From positions 1 through 26,923 of IMG/VR virus record IMGVR_UViG_3300032820_000094: a DNA stretch of 26,923 bases; one strand, 5' to 3'. The notes beneath the pieces were generated by a model, which was given only the letters and a program-made list of their open reading frames with translations, did not search any database and was not told the origin of the DNA. Made by a program: the position numbers and the translations under genes. This document shows positions 1 through 7,694 of this stretch, piece by piece. Each line of letters begins with the position of its first letter. The first letter of the stretch is position 1. Source of the DNA: a virus.

Positions 1-48
1 TGAAATATCTACAATATCTGCTAATTTTCTCGCTTTAGAGTATGCCAT
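1..48 (-). CDS. Partial tail fibre-type protein, first 16 codons only
   Basis: An ATG at 48 follows directly on the TAA stop (51-49) of the preceding gene and the frame stays open to the left edge. The visible peptide is MAYSKARKLADIVDIS. From memory, this MxxSKARxLAD start is shared by fibre-type structural proteins of marine phages, so I read it as the start of one more fibre or virion-decoration protein. It lies in the same run as the adhesin and fibre-assembly genes. Only 16 residues are visible, so nothing can be said about its domains. Confidence 0.6.
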   Translation of the reverse strand, partial: MAYSKARKLADIVDIS

Positions 49-642
49 TTAGGGCTCCTGTGGCCAATTTTGTGCATTCATTACAACTGCTAATGCATCC
101 ACATCTGCGGCTCCTGCTATTGCTGCTTCTAATCTTGCACATTCAGTAATTACTGCGGCTCGATAGGTTGCAGTAGCTGAAGGAATATCTACATCCCTTT
201 CTGCTTTTCTAATCACCACCCAGTCCGTTCTGGCAAGGGAAGAATTAGCAATTTGTTTTACTTGAGCAGTTTTACTTGTTTTTAGACCTTGGTTGACTTG
301 TTTCTCACTTGTATCAACCATGCCACCATCGCCACCATTAGCATCAGCATCCCACTCTTGTATATAGAGTTGATTACCATCTATATCTTTAGCGTCTTCG
401 TCAGCTAGCCTTTTCGCAGTACTAGTATACTGCTGAATAGGTACTCCATCAACAACTGTAATATCCCCTTGAGTTACAAAGTAATATTGATCATCTTTTC
501 TTTCTCCGCTTACTACGCTAAATACATTATTTTCTGTTAAAAACTCTGCATTAGGCCCCCCAGCGAAAGAAGTATTTGGGAACAACTGTTGAACTGTGCG
601 TGCAGTTTCTTCAAGTATTCCAGCTTTTACTATTGCGAACAT
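49..642 (-). CDS. Tail fibre assembly (Tfa-like) protein
   Basis: This 197-residue protein starts at an ATG preceded by a good ribosome binding site, AGGAG, lying just after the stop of the 845-residue adhesin gene. The N-terminal half (about 1-100) is a small beta-type region around FPNTSFAGGPNAEFL. The C-terminal half (about 110-197) is helical, with TDWVVIRKAERDVDIP followed by an Arg/Glu/Ala-rich helix. The pattern TDW, charged helix and IP resembles the C-terminal part of phage tail fibre assembly chaperones, which help the preceding fibre fold and trimerise. The position directly after a large adhesin gene fits that role. It is not related in detail to the two 98-residue chaperones upstream. 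Family membership is inferred from motif and context. Confidence 0.6.
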   Translation of the reverse strand: MFAIVKAGILEETARTVQQLFPNTSFAGGPNAEFLTENNVFSVVSGERKDDQYYFVTQGDITVVDGVPIQQYTSTAKRLADEDAKDIDGNQLYIQEWDADANGGDGGMVDTSEKQVNQGLKTSKTAQVKQIANSSLARTDWVVIRKAERDVDIPSATATYRAAVITECARLEAAIAGAADVDALAVVMNAQNWPQEP

Positions 643-653
643 TATTTTCTCCT

Positions 654-3191
654 TTATCTTGCGTTTGCATATTTGAATGGGGCTTCTGCGAAAGCCATGT
701 ATATATATGTGTTAGGACCATTAGTTTCATTTGGAGAATATCTTGGCTTGAAACCATTAGATAAAATATCTAAATCTGCTGTTTGAGAAGTATCTTCAAC
801 AGCACCTGTGTTAGCTTCTAATAGTGCTCTTTGAATATTATAACTACTTCTTTTAGTATCAAATATTGACCAAGAATAAGTCGCACTTCCACCTGTAGAA
901 ATTGACTTCATCATAATAAAAGCTGGTCGAAATCCTGTGTAAACAAATGGTCCATCAGCAACATTATTTCCTACATAAGATGCAATTTTTGAATACCCCT
1001 CCACCTCTGTGAAACAATACGCCAGCATTTCGACATAAGGACTTAAACCCCAACCGTAGTTGGAAAACCCTGTTGCATTGGAATTTGAACCGTAACCGGC
1101 TGAATTCCAAGCGGTAGAGGCAGTCGTAGCATTGAGTTGATTCACAGTTTCTGTCCCAGAAGCATCCGTCCACACATACCAATCAACAGCAGACCCCAAT
1201 GCCTTGTACATAACAATATTGGGCGCTACGCCAAGTCCATGCCCGATACGATCTGTAGCTGATCCATTTGGTATCCATGTGACTATTGAAAACCCCGCCG
1301 TATTATTTACTGACACTGTTGAATCTATGTCACCGTCTGTATTTGCTGATCCTGACCCGTTGGCTTTCCAGTTCCAAGTAACATAAGTAGAGCCGCTATC
1401 ATTTAAAGTAGAGTTTGTATTATTACCAACAGTAAAACCATCACTGCCAAAAGCTTTTACACCCCCACCGCTATAAGTATATTCTACATAAGTATCATTT
1501 GGAAAAACAGCATCATTGACGCCCCTTACTTGATCGTACATCTGGTGCCAATTGGTGGTATTTCTTATTTTGTTCCAAACAAGGGAAGGCTCAAAACCTA
1601 CTCCTGTTATTGCTTGGTCGGTGCCCCCATCCCCTGAATAAAGCACCGTATTAAAATGCTCTCCCGGCAGTGTAATCGTCGGGTCTGCAAGGTTCTTTGA
1701 ACAGAGGGCTAAAAATCCAGACGGGACAGAGTAGAAAAAATTTCCAATCCCGTTAGCGTCAGTATTTCCTGCCGCTGTTTTATTGCCGCTAAAGGTTCCG
1801 TTCTGACCAAAATTAACTACCGCAATACTATTGCCATAACTTAAATACCCCCCAAAACACGTGACCATTGGAACCTTATGTCCGTCTGGGATATTAATGA
1901 CGAGAGGAGTCCCAACCGCTGGAGAAGATGGAGTATTAGCAGCAGGGTCTCCATACCAAGTGCCGTTCATCCTAAACCACATTTTGTTATTTTTTATGGC
2001 AAGACCATAAATTGCACCGGATAGCCGCGTGCCGTGTTCATCTCCAACATTTGTCCAGTCTCCAGTAGGTCTGTAGGCCGCGACAATATCAGTACTGCCT
2101 GTGGAACCATTGACAAAAGCATAGGAAGAGTCAATACCATCGCTTTCTGTTTGACTTATTGATCCAACGCCTTGCCATCCTGTCCAAATAAGATCCGTCC
2201 TTCCCATCGCTTCACAGTAGACTTCAAAGTAATAGCCGGTCGAGCCAGCGGTATCGAAACCCATCGTTCCTACTGCCGTATTGTCACCACCATTAGAGTT
2301 ACCATAGGCATCAGAAACCGCTCTGAGATTGCCTTGATCAAGCTCTATATCAGCACTCAAAGTTGACATCAGGTAGTTTAACGTAGGAAAGTTATTATTC
2401 GGCGTGTCCAGCATGACATCGGTATCTGCAAGATTAACTGTCGTGTAATTAGCACTATTGCCAGAGCTATCTGTCCCTAATGCGCCTGATGCAAATTTGA
2501 AATGAAAGCCATTAGTACCATAGGTTGCGCCTGTAACTTCTTTTGGAACCCACTGATTTGTCTCTGAATTTGTTTCAGCAAAAACACTGGGCGCATATGC
2601 GGTGCCATCAATGAAATGGACTTCAGCTAAATAGCCGTCAAAATATTGAGCATTGGTTTGATATCTACCAATGTAATGCGCGTTTGTGTTATTTATATGT
2701 GTATAATGATTCTGAGGAATAGTTCCGTAGTCCGCAAACACTGAATCGGAAATTAATTGGTTATTAATATATATCTTGATGCGATCAGCAGCAGTTGCTA
2801 AAGTAGTATCGACGCTATAAACCACATGATACCAAGCTGCGGTGTCTCGTAATCTGGCATTTGTTACAAAACCATAATCTGTGGTTCCGTCCCAAGTGTA
2901 AAAAAATAAACCCCCATCAGGCTGTCCTGAATATACCTTATTGATATAAAGCATAGTAAAGTCTGAATTACTTGACCCTGCTGAAAACAACGCATGCTGT
3001 GCAGTAGTAGAAAAAGCGCCACGCTTAACCCAGCCACTCCATGTAAAAGTCCTGCGATTACCTGCCGACCCCGGTGTACGGTGGAGGTAAGCACCATCCC
3101 CAGAATTAAACACCAAAGATTGTTCAATCAGATCAGGTTCTGCTGCGACGCCACCAGAGGCCGCTATAGCTTTTAAAGTCCTTATACTCAT
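654..3191 (-). CDS. LamG/SPRY-like receptor-binding tail protein
   Basis: This 845-residue virion protein is probably an adhesin. Residues about 25-235 look like a LamG/concanavalin-type sandwich: FTWSGWVKRG near the start, AAWYHVVYSVD and KIYINNQLI in the middle, and FDGYLAEVHFIDG at the end. Residues about 265-480 resemble a SPRY-like sandwich (TGYYFEVYCEAM, IYGLAIKNNKMWFRMNGTWYG). Residues about 495-845 carry the repeated pattern GFEPSLVWNK / GVAPNIVMYK / GFRPAFIMMK with tYVTWNWKA between, a region I know from marine phage structural proteins (the DUF7483 type). The end, YIYMAFAEAPFKYANAR, is typical of those proteins. The start codon overlaps the previous stop (TAATG). LamG and SPRY folds bind glycans or proteins, so surface recognition is the likely role, by inference. 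Confidence 0.75.
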   Translation of the reverse strand: MSIRTLKAIAASGGVAAEPDLIEQSLVFNSGDGAYLHRTPGSAGNRRTFTWSGWVKRGAFSTTAQHALFSAGSSNSDFTMLYINKVYSGQPDGGLFFYTWDGTTDYGFVTNARLRDTAAWYHVVYSVDTTLATAADRIKIYINNQLISDSVFADYGTIPQNHYTHINNTNAHYIGRYQTNAQYFDGYLAEVHFIDGTAYAPSVFAETNSETNQWVPKEVTGATYGTNGFHFKFASGALGTDSSGNSANYTTVNLADTDVMLDTPNNNFPTLNYLMSTLSADIELDQGNLRAVSDAYGNSNGGDNTAVGTMGFDTAGSTGYYFEVYCEAMGRTDLIWTGWQGVGSISQTESDGIDSSYAFVNGSTGSTDIVAAYRPTGDWTNVGDEHGTRLSGAIYGLAIKNNKMWFRMNGTWYGDPAANTPSSPAVGTPLVINIPDGHKVPMVTCFGGYLSYGNSIAVVNFGQNGTFSGNKTAAGNTDANGIGNFFYSVPSGFLALCSKNLADPTITLPGEHFNTVLYSGDGGTDQAITGVGFEPSLVWNKIRNTTNWHQMYDQVRGVNDAVFPNDTYVEYTYSGGGVKAFGSDGFTVGNNTNSTLNDSGSTYVTWNWKANGSGSANTDGDIDSTVSVNNTAGFSIVTWIPNGSATDRIGHGLGVAPNIVMYKALGSAVDWYVWTDASGTETVNQLNATTASTAWNSAGYGSNSNATGFSNYGWGLSPYVEMLAYCFTEVEGYSKIASYVGNNVADGPFVYTGFRPAFIMMKSISTGGSATYSWSIFDTKRSSYNIQRALLEANTGAVEDTSQTADLDILSNGFKPRYSPNETNGPNTYIYMAFAEAPFKYANAR

Positions 3192-3778
3192 TATGCCATT
3201 GCCTGTCCTGCGGTAAACCCATACCAGATTGTTCCACCATCTGAAGTTGCAAATACGAAGAAGTCATCATCCCCACTTCCTGTTGAAATTGTTGGGGCTG
3301 TTGCTGCTGACCAATCTACTGACCCCGGCCAAGTAACTGTTCTAGATGTACTATCTTGTACTAAGTGAAGAACAAATGAATACCCAGTTCCACTTGCGGG
3401 AGGATTACTAAAAGTAAAAGTAGCATTTTGGTCTAGTACATGCTTGAAATAATTCCCTGTCTCACAGTTAATAGCAGGACTAGCACCACTTGCAACAGAA
3501 ACATATGTATCATTATAAGATACTGCTCTAAATTCTTGACTAACTAATACATCTCCATTAGCATCAGCTGTTACTGCTTTTGATGCTTGGCTAGTACCAA
3601 GTGTAGTAATATCTACGTAGTTTAACTCTGCCGCAGTACTTGTAATATCAACTCCTCCTAGTGTAAGAGTTCCGCCAACTTTAATGCCGCTTCCGGTTAA
3701 ATCAAGATTATCTCCGGAAGGAAGCTCTTTTAAGTTATTATTTGTTGAATCCACAACAAGTGGAAATCTGTCTGCCAT
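3191..3778 (-). CDS. Tail fibre-type structural protein (MADRFPL family)
   Basis: This is a 195-residue protein. The N-terminus, MADRFPLVVDST followed by LKELPSGDNLDLTGSGI, recalls a widespread N-terminal module of marine phage fibre proteins. The middle has a GGVDITSTAAELNYVD segment, a pattern seen in many phage fibre shafts. The C-terminal region (about 80-195) is beta-rich and Thr/Ser-rich with VTWPGSVDWSAATAPT and ends in DDDFFVFATSDGGTIWYGF, which looks like a small trimeric head domain. Its ATG overlaps the stop of the 46-residue gene before it, and its stop overlaps the start of the 845-residue adhesin, so translation is probably coupled on both sides. It is probably a fibre or fibre-tip subunit; the receptor is unknown. 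Confidence 0.65.
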   Translation of the reverse strand: MADRFPLVVDSTNNNLKELPSGDNLDLTGSGIKVGGTLTLGGVDITSTAAELNYVDITTLGTSQASKAVTADANGDVLVSQEFRAVSYNDTYVSVASGASPAINCETGNYFKHVLDQNATFTFSNPPASGTGYSFVLHLVQDSTSRTVTWPGSVDWSAATAPTISTGSGDDDFFVFATSDGGTIWYGFTAGQAMA

Positions 3779-3918
3779 TATTCTACTCCTACACTAACTG
3801 TTCCGGACCGAGTTGTTACGGTTATCGCCCCCGCTGTTAATTCTACTGCAATTGTAGCAGACCTAGCCACTACTGGTAAGGTTCCTGCTTCTGCTGGTTG
3901 TTCTCCTAAAAAAGGCAT
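3778..3918 (-). CDS. Small MPFLG-type fibre protein, 46 residues
   Basis: A short open frame fills the gap between the 98-residue chaperone and the MADRFPL protein. It has an ATG at 3918 preceded by GGGAG, and a TAA that shares one base with the next ATG. The product begins MPFLGEQPAEAG and continues with an alternating small/beta-branched tail ending in TVSVGVE. Its first five residues match the start of the 238-residue protein at 5469-6185, which holds the same place after the other 98-residue chaperone. I read it as the short counterpart of that fibre gene in the second copy of the module, either a reduced form or a separately acquired short relative. The good spacing and coupled stop/start argue that it is translated. 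Confidence 0.65.
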   Translation of the reverse strand: MPFLGEQPAEAGTLPVVARSATIAVELTAGAITVTTRSGTVSVGVE

Positions 3919-3919
3919 C

Positions 3920-4216
3920 TTAACTCCCTAAAGTCGGCCGTGTGTCTGGAAATTCATCAGTGGACGGCCAGTCCCTTAATTCTTGTCTGTATGTGAGGTA
4001 TGCATCACGATTCGGATAGTCAGGGATTTGTGCTATCCAATCTGTTTCTTTTAATTCTTGGTCTCTCCACTCTTTTGGGGGCATTAGTGGTTCTGAGTAA
4101 GGCGTAACTGGAGGAACCTCTAACTCATAGCTTGCATATTGTGCTTTCGCAAATTCTTCTGTGGCTACTATTCTGCCTACATTCCCATCACTATCTGTTA
4201 CACGATAAATACTCAT
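3920..4216 (-). CDS. Tail assembly chaperone, copy 2 (Phage_tail_APC-like)
   Basis: This 98-residue protein is closely related to the one at 6187-6483. The N-terminal part reads MSIYRVTDSDGNV, then an IVATEEFAKAQY helix. The C-terminal part holds EWRDQELKETDW, then YRQELRDWPS. The order W-R-x-x-E-L-K-x-T-D-W followed by Y-R-Q-x-L-R-D-x-P is the hallmark of small phage tail assembly chaperones of the Phage_tail_APC type, usually encoded beside fibres or adhesins. Its ATG overlaps the stop of the glycine-rich adhesin gene by one base (TAATG), so the two are probably made in a coupled way. I infer that it assists folding or attachment of that adhesin. Confidence 0.75.
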   Translation of the reverse strand: MSIYRVTDSDGNVGRIVATEEFAKAQYASYELEVPPVTPYSEPLMPPKEWRDQELKETDWIAQIPDYPNRDAYLTYRQELRDWPSTDEFPDTRPTLGS

Positions 4217-5466
4217 TACAGTATCTCCAAAATTGTTACAACAACTAAGCCATGACCACCGGTACCGGAATTAAAGACATTAGAGCTACTGGCATAACCT
4301 ACGATTCCCCCGCCTCCAGCACCGAAACTACCTCCTCCTGAGTAGCCAGTATTAGTATCTCCTGCACCGCCGCTGTAGTTAACAACACCACCACCACCAC
4401 CACCAAAAAAGCCGGGGAGCATGGTTACATAATCTGCCGCACTGGCATAGTATGCATAACCTGACCCTCCGGCACCTGGGCCAGATACTCTGAGAATATC
4501 TCCTGGTGTTTTACTTGCACCTTGACCAGTTAAACCATGAAAAATACTAACGGCCTGACCCTGACTTGATAGATGGCCATCCTTTCCATACGGCACCGTA
4601 TATGCATAGTTCGGATAACCTTGGATTCCAGTAGACATTGTATTAACACCTAATCTTGGAGTAAAATTATGAGCCTGGTTCAAAATTGGATTATCACCTG
4701 AAGCATGGTTGGCCCAGACACCTAAATCTTTAGCACTAGTTGAAGTACTAATATCATCGCCATCGTGGTCTGCAGAACCACCTTGAGTGTGGATAAGGGT
4801 CATTATACCTCCTGATATAGTACCATCTCCACCTCTACCTCCAACACCCCCACCTCCTGTGGCAACAGCTTTATCGTAGTTATTGACAGTACATGCGGCA
4901 TTTCCACCTCTATAGGATGCTCCTAAAACGCCTGGGGCTCCACCACCCCCAGCAGCGTGATGATGGCCAGAGGCTTCCCAGTAAGAAACCGTTCCACTTC
5001 CTCCAGCACCCCCAGTGACGTTCCATATAGTACCTCCAGAAGCAGTGCCTCCAGCGCCTCCAGCAAAAGATCCAGCACCGGCAACATTTGTAGTACTTAT
5101 TCCTTGAAGACCTCCAGCACCTGGCTCACCCGTCATATCAGTAATATCAGAACCTGCAAATATAGTACCGTCAGTATGCCCAGGGTTGCCAACTGCACCG
5201 GATACAGAAGCTCCTCCAGCCCCAATAGTAATTGTATAAGTAACAGAGGAATCTAACCTTAGTAAACTTTTAGCGCAGCCTCCAGCACCTCCGCCAGAAG
5301 CAGCTGCAGTTCCGTTGTCGGTTGTGTTTCTAGCAGATCCTCCTGACCCTCCAGGGCCAATAACTGTTACATATGCTCGACAATCAAAAGGCGGCGACCA
5401 TGTTGTGGAAGTAGAAAATACCCGTTCCATAAATATTGATTCACTTTTTGATCCTAATACTGCCAT
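4216..5466 (-). CDS. Glycine-rich tail adhesin, copy 2
   Basis: This 416-residue protein is dominated by Gly-rich runs. After a short head (about 1-25, SESIFMERVFSTSTTWSPPF) comes CRAYVTVIGPGGSGG, then GGGAGGCAKSLL, then SSVTYTITIGAGGASV. This is the pattern of glycine-rich phage tail domains (PF21722-like). Further glycine blocks (AGGAGGTASGG, GGAGGSG, AAGGGGAPG, ATGGGGVGGRGG, GAGGSGY, GGGGGGVVNYSGG, GAGGGG) alternate with variable stretches that carry no glycine. In T-even-type gp38 adhesins such stretches are receptor-binding loops held on a polyglycine-II sandwich; that parallel is inference here. A GAGGTG ribosome binding site precedes the ATG. It is a paralogue of the 403-residue protein at 6483-7694, with conserved ends and a divergent middle. 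Confidence 0.75.
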   Translation of the reverse strand: MAVLGSKSESIFMERVFSTSTTWSPPFDCRAYVTVIGPGGSGGSARNTTDNGTAAASGGGAGGCAKSLLRLDSSVTYTITIGAGGASVSGAVGNPGHTDGTIFAGSDITDMTGEPGAGGLQGISTTNVAGAGSFAGGAGGTASGGTIWNVTGGAGGSGTVSYWEASGHHHAAGGGGAPGVLGASYRGGNAACTVNNYDKAVATGGGGVGGRGGDGTISGGIMTLIHTQGGSADHDGDDISTSTSAKDLGVWANHASGDNPILNQAHNFTPRLGVNTMSTGIQGYPNYAYTVPYGKDGHLSSQGQAVSIFHGLTGQGASKTPGDILRVSGPGAGGSGYAYYASAADYVTMLPGFFGGGGGGVVNYSGGAGDTNTGYSGGGSFGAGGGGIVGYASSSNVFNSGTGGHGLVVVTILEIL

Positions 5467-5468
5467 AA

Positions 5469-6185
5469 TTACACCTCGAACCAGCCGATTGTTCCATCGA
5501 CATAAACTAGCTGTGCTGAATTGCCTTGGGGCAAAGTAGCATTTTCATCTGCTGAATTAATTTTCTGACTACTAGTACGGGCTAATGTCACTGTGGCCGA
5601 CCCTGCATTAGCTATAACTATCGAATCTCCTGCTGACCCTGCTGGCAAAGTATGAGTCCTTGCGGTGGTATCATTGCAGATATATTGCCCACTAGCGGCC
5701 AAAGTAGTCGGAGTAGTAGTAAGTATAGTCCAATCGCTATAAGCCCCGCCAGCTGCAACCCAAGAATTATCACCACGTAAAAAAGTAGTTGTGTTAGCTG
5801 TGCCAGTTGCTGACAATACAGCAATGCCCACAGCATCATCCGCCATTTGGTCTGCCCCTACAGCATCATCTTTTATCATTGCAGTAGTAACAGTATCATC
5901 GTCTAAAGTAGCATTAACTTTCGGCCCTTCAAAGGCTATAATATAGTCGATTACATCATCTGTAGTTAAGTCACTAGCAAATACTATTTGAGAATCACTT
6001 ACTGTATACGCTGCAATCGGTGCCTGTGTTACACCGTTTAAAGAAACCATTAACGATTGTGCACTTATTGGAGTATATGCTACACTATCCTTTGTTAAAT
6101 TATAGGTAGCCGTAGCCGTCGCATTAAATGCATCCATTAATACATTATTATTTCCATCTGACGGTGACTTTCCTAAAAATGGCAT
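5469..6185 (-). CDS. Tail fibre protein, MPFLGKSP type
   Basis: This is a 238-residue protein. MPFLGKSPSDGNNN at the start is a small anchor-like segment. A beta-domain follows (about 15-85) with the pattern SLMVSLNGVTQAP...YTVSDSQIVFASDL, then a stretch of DDAVGADQMADDAVGIA-type repeats. A C-terminal head (about 115-238) begins TFLRGDNSW and ends IGWFEV. The last 130 residues are clearly paralogous to the end of the 427-residue protein at 7695-8978, which has LADDAVGIAELAATGTA, TFLRGDNTW and LGWKEI at the same places. It starts one base after the stop of the 98-residue chaperone. It is probably a trimeric fibre subunit; its exact place on the virion cannot be read from the sequence. Confidence 0.65.
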   Translation of the reverse strand: MPFLGKSPSDGNNNVLMDAFNATATATYNLTKDSVAYTPISAQSLMVSLNGVTQAPIAAYTVSDSQIVFASDLTTDDVIDYIIAFEGPKVNATLDDDTVTTAMIKDDAVGADQMADDAVGIAVLSATGTANTTTFLRGDNSWVAAGGAYSDWTILTTTPTTLAASGQYICNDTTARTHTLPAGSAGDSIVIANAGSATVTLARTSSQKINSADENATLPQGNSAQLVYVDGTIGWFEV

Positions 6186-6186
6186 A

Positions 6187-6483
6187 TTAGCTCCCTAAAG
6201 TCGGCTTTGTACCTGGAAAGTCTCCGGTACTGGGCCAGTCCCTTAATTCTTGTCTATAAGTTTTATACGCTGCTAATTGTGGGTGGTCTGTTACAGCGAC
6301 AATCCAATCTGTTTCTTTTAATTCTCGATCTCTCCAATCCTTTTCTCTCTGTGCAATTTCTGAATCAGATTTAGTTCTTAAAGGCTCTAACTCATAGCTT
6401 ACATAGTGTGCTTTGGCAAATTCTTCTGTGGCTATTATTTTACTGACGTTGCCATCATTATCTGTTACACGATAAGTACTCAT
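6187..6483 (-). CDS. Tail assembly chaperone, copy 1 (Phage_tail_APC-like)
   Basis: This 98-residue protein begins MSTYRVTDNDGNVSKIIA and carries DWRDRELKETDW and YRQELRDWPS near the C-terminus, the same signature as the copy at 3920-4216. Both copies end in PTLGS. The two differ mainly in residues 33-48, between the N-terminal helix and the WRD motif. Its ATG overlaps the stop of the 403-residue glycine-rich adhesin (TAATG). Matching each adhesin with its own chaperone copy suggests a dedicated partner for each, which is the usual logic of phage fibre/chaperone pairs. Confidence 0.75.
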   Translation of the reverse strand: MSTYRVTDNDGNVSKIIATEEFAKAHYVSYELEPLRTKSDSEIAQREKDWRDRELKETDWIVAVTDHPQLAAYKTYRQELRDWPSTGDFPGTKPTLGS

Positions 6484-7694
6484 TATAACATCTCCACAAC
6501 TGTTATCACTACTAAGCCTTGGCCGCCTCCACCGCTGTAGAAGGCATAAGAAGAACTAGTAGTATACCCTGCATTAGCGCCCCCACCAGCTCCATAACTA
6601 CCTTTAGCACCATTCGAATGGGCATTACCATAGGAAGAATCTTCACTATTAGGGGTGATTCCGCCACCGCCACCAAAAAGCCCTGGAAGATGCCAACCAT
6701 ACTGAGTACCTACCATTGCCCAATACCCAGAACCTCCTGCTCCGGGGCCAGAGAATCTTGTAGTAGAGTCTAAACTCTTTCTACCCGGAGACCCATGTAA
6801 TCCATGAAAAATACTAGCGGGAGTACCCGCCATTCCCCTAGAGGAATCATATTGATCTGTCCAGGCACCTGCGCCTGCAACAGCACTATGCATATTAAAC
6901 AATCCTGTTTCAGTATAATCATCCGAGTCACAGCTAACTATTCTTCCTGTATTATCAAACATATTTCCATCATTGGGATAAACGAGGGTAATACTTTCTC
7001 CATCTCCCCAAGCAGAGCCTCCACCTCCTCCAGCTGTACCATTTGATCCTACAGAAGTAGCATCTCCGCCGTTACCATTAACACCAGCACCTCCCCCTAA
7101 AGCTATTTTATTTGCGCCTCCAGTGTTGCATATTGCATTACCTCCTCGATGAGATTTACCAAAAATACCAGCGGCTCCACCGCCTCCAGCAGCAATATGA
7201 ATCCCATAATCTGCGTAATCAGGAACCGCTCCACTTCCTCCAGCACCTCCAGTGCAATTAAATATAGTACCTCCTGAGGCAGCGCCTCCAGCACCTCCGG
7301 CTTGGGTAGTCACAGCATTAGCGCCTCCAGCACCTAAACCCCCAGAGCCTAAATTGCCCGCCATATTGTCTATATCAGAGCCTTGAAATTCACTATTTCC
7401 CCCACCATCATTACCATCAGCATTATCTACAGAAGCTCCGCCGGCTCCAACAGTAATTGTATAAGTAACAGAAGAACTCAGTGTTAATAAACTTTTAGCA
7501 CAGCCTCCCGCGCCTCCACCAGATCCAACATAGGATCGGTGATCTCCATCATCCTTATAAGAACCACCTGACCCTCCTGGGCCTATAACTGTTACATAAG
7601 CTCTACAATCATATGGGGGAACCCAGGAAGCAGAAGACTGAAAAAGCCATTCATGAATTATTGATTCGCTACTTGCTCCAAATGTATAAGCCAT
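6483..7694 (-). CDS. Glycine-rich tail adhesin, copy 1
   Basis: This 403-residue protein is built like the 416-residue copy. A head of about 25 residues has SESIIHEWLFQSSASWVPPY, then CRAYVTVIGPGGSGG, GGGAGGCAKSLL and SSVTYTITVGAGGASV. A series of Gly-rich runs and glycine-poor loops follows, ending in GGGGQGLVVITVVEML. The last residues match the GLVVVTILEIL end of the other copy. The middle, about 90-330, is where the two differ, which is expected if these loops contact the receptor. The ribosome binding site AAGGAG lies inside the last codons of the preceding fibre gene (GGA-TGG-AAG-GAG-ATA-TAA), so translation of the two is tightly coupled. The function as receptor-binding adhesin is inferred. 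Confidence 0.75.
   Translation of the reverse strand: MAYTFGASSESIIHEWLFQSSASWVPPYDCRAYVTVIGPGGSGGSYKDDGDHRSYVGSGGGAGGCAKSLLTLSSSVTYTITVGAGGASVDNADGNDGGGNSEFQGSDIDNMAGNLGSGGLGAGGANAVTTQAGGAGGAASGGTIFNCTGGAGGSGAVPDYADYGIHIAAGGGGAAGIFGKSHRGGNAICNTGGANKIALGGGAGVNGNGGDATSVGSNGTAGGGGGSAWGDGESITLVYPNDGNMFDNTGRIVSCDSDDYTETGLFNMHSAVAGAGAWTDQYDSSRGMAGTPASIFHGLHGSPGRKSLDSTTRFSGPGAGGSGYWAMVGTQYGWHLPGLFGGGGGITPNSEDSSYGNAHSNGAKGSYGAGGGANAGYTTSSSYAFYSGGGGQGLVVITVVEML

Noticed and set aside
4957-5256. Plus-strand open frames opposite the adhesin, tape-measure and other genes
   Set aside because: They are low-complexity Ser/Pro/Thr-rich mirrors of Gly/Ala-rich coding DNA, lack ribosome binding sites and lie inside well-supported minus-strand genes.
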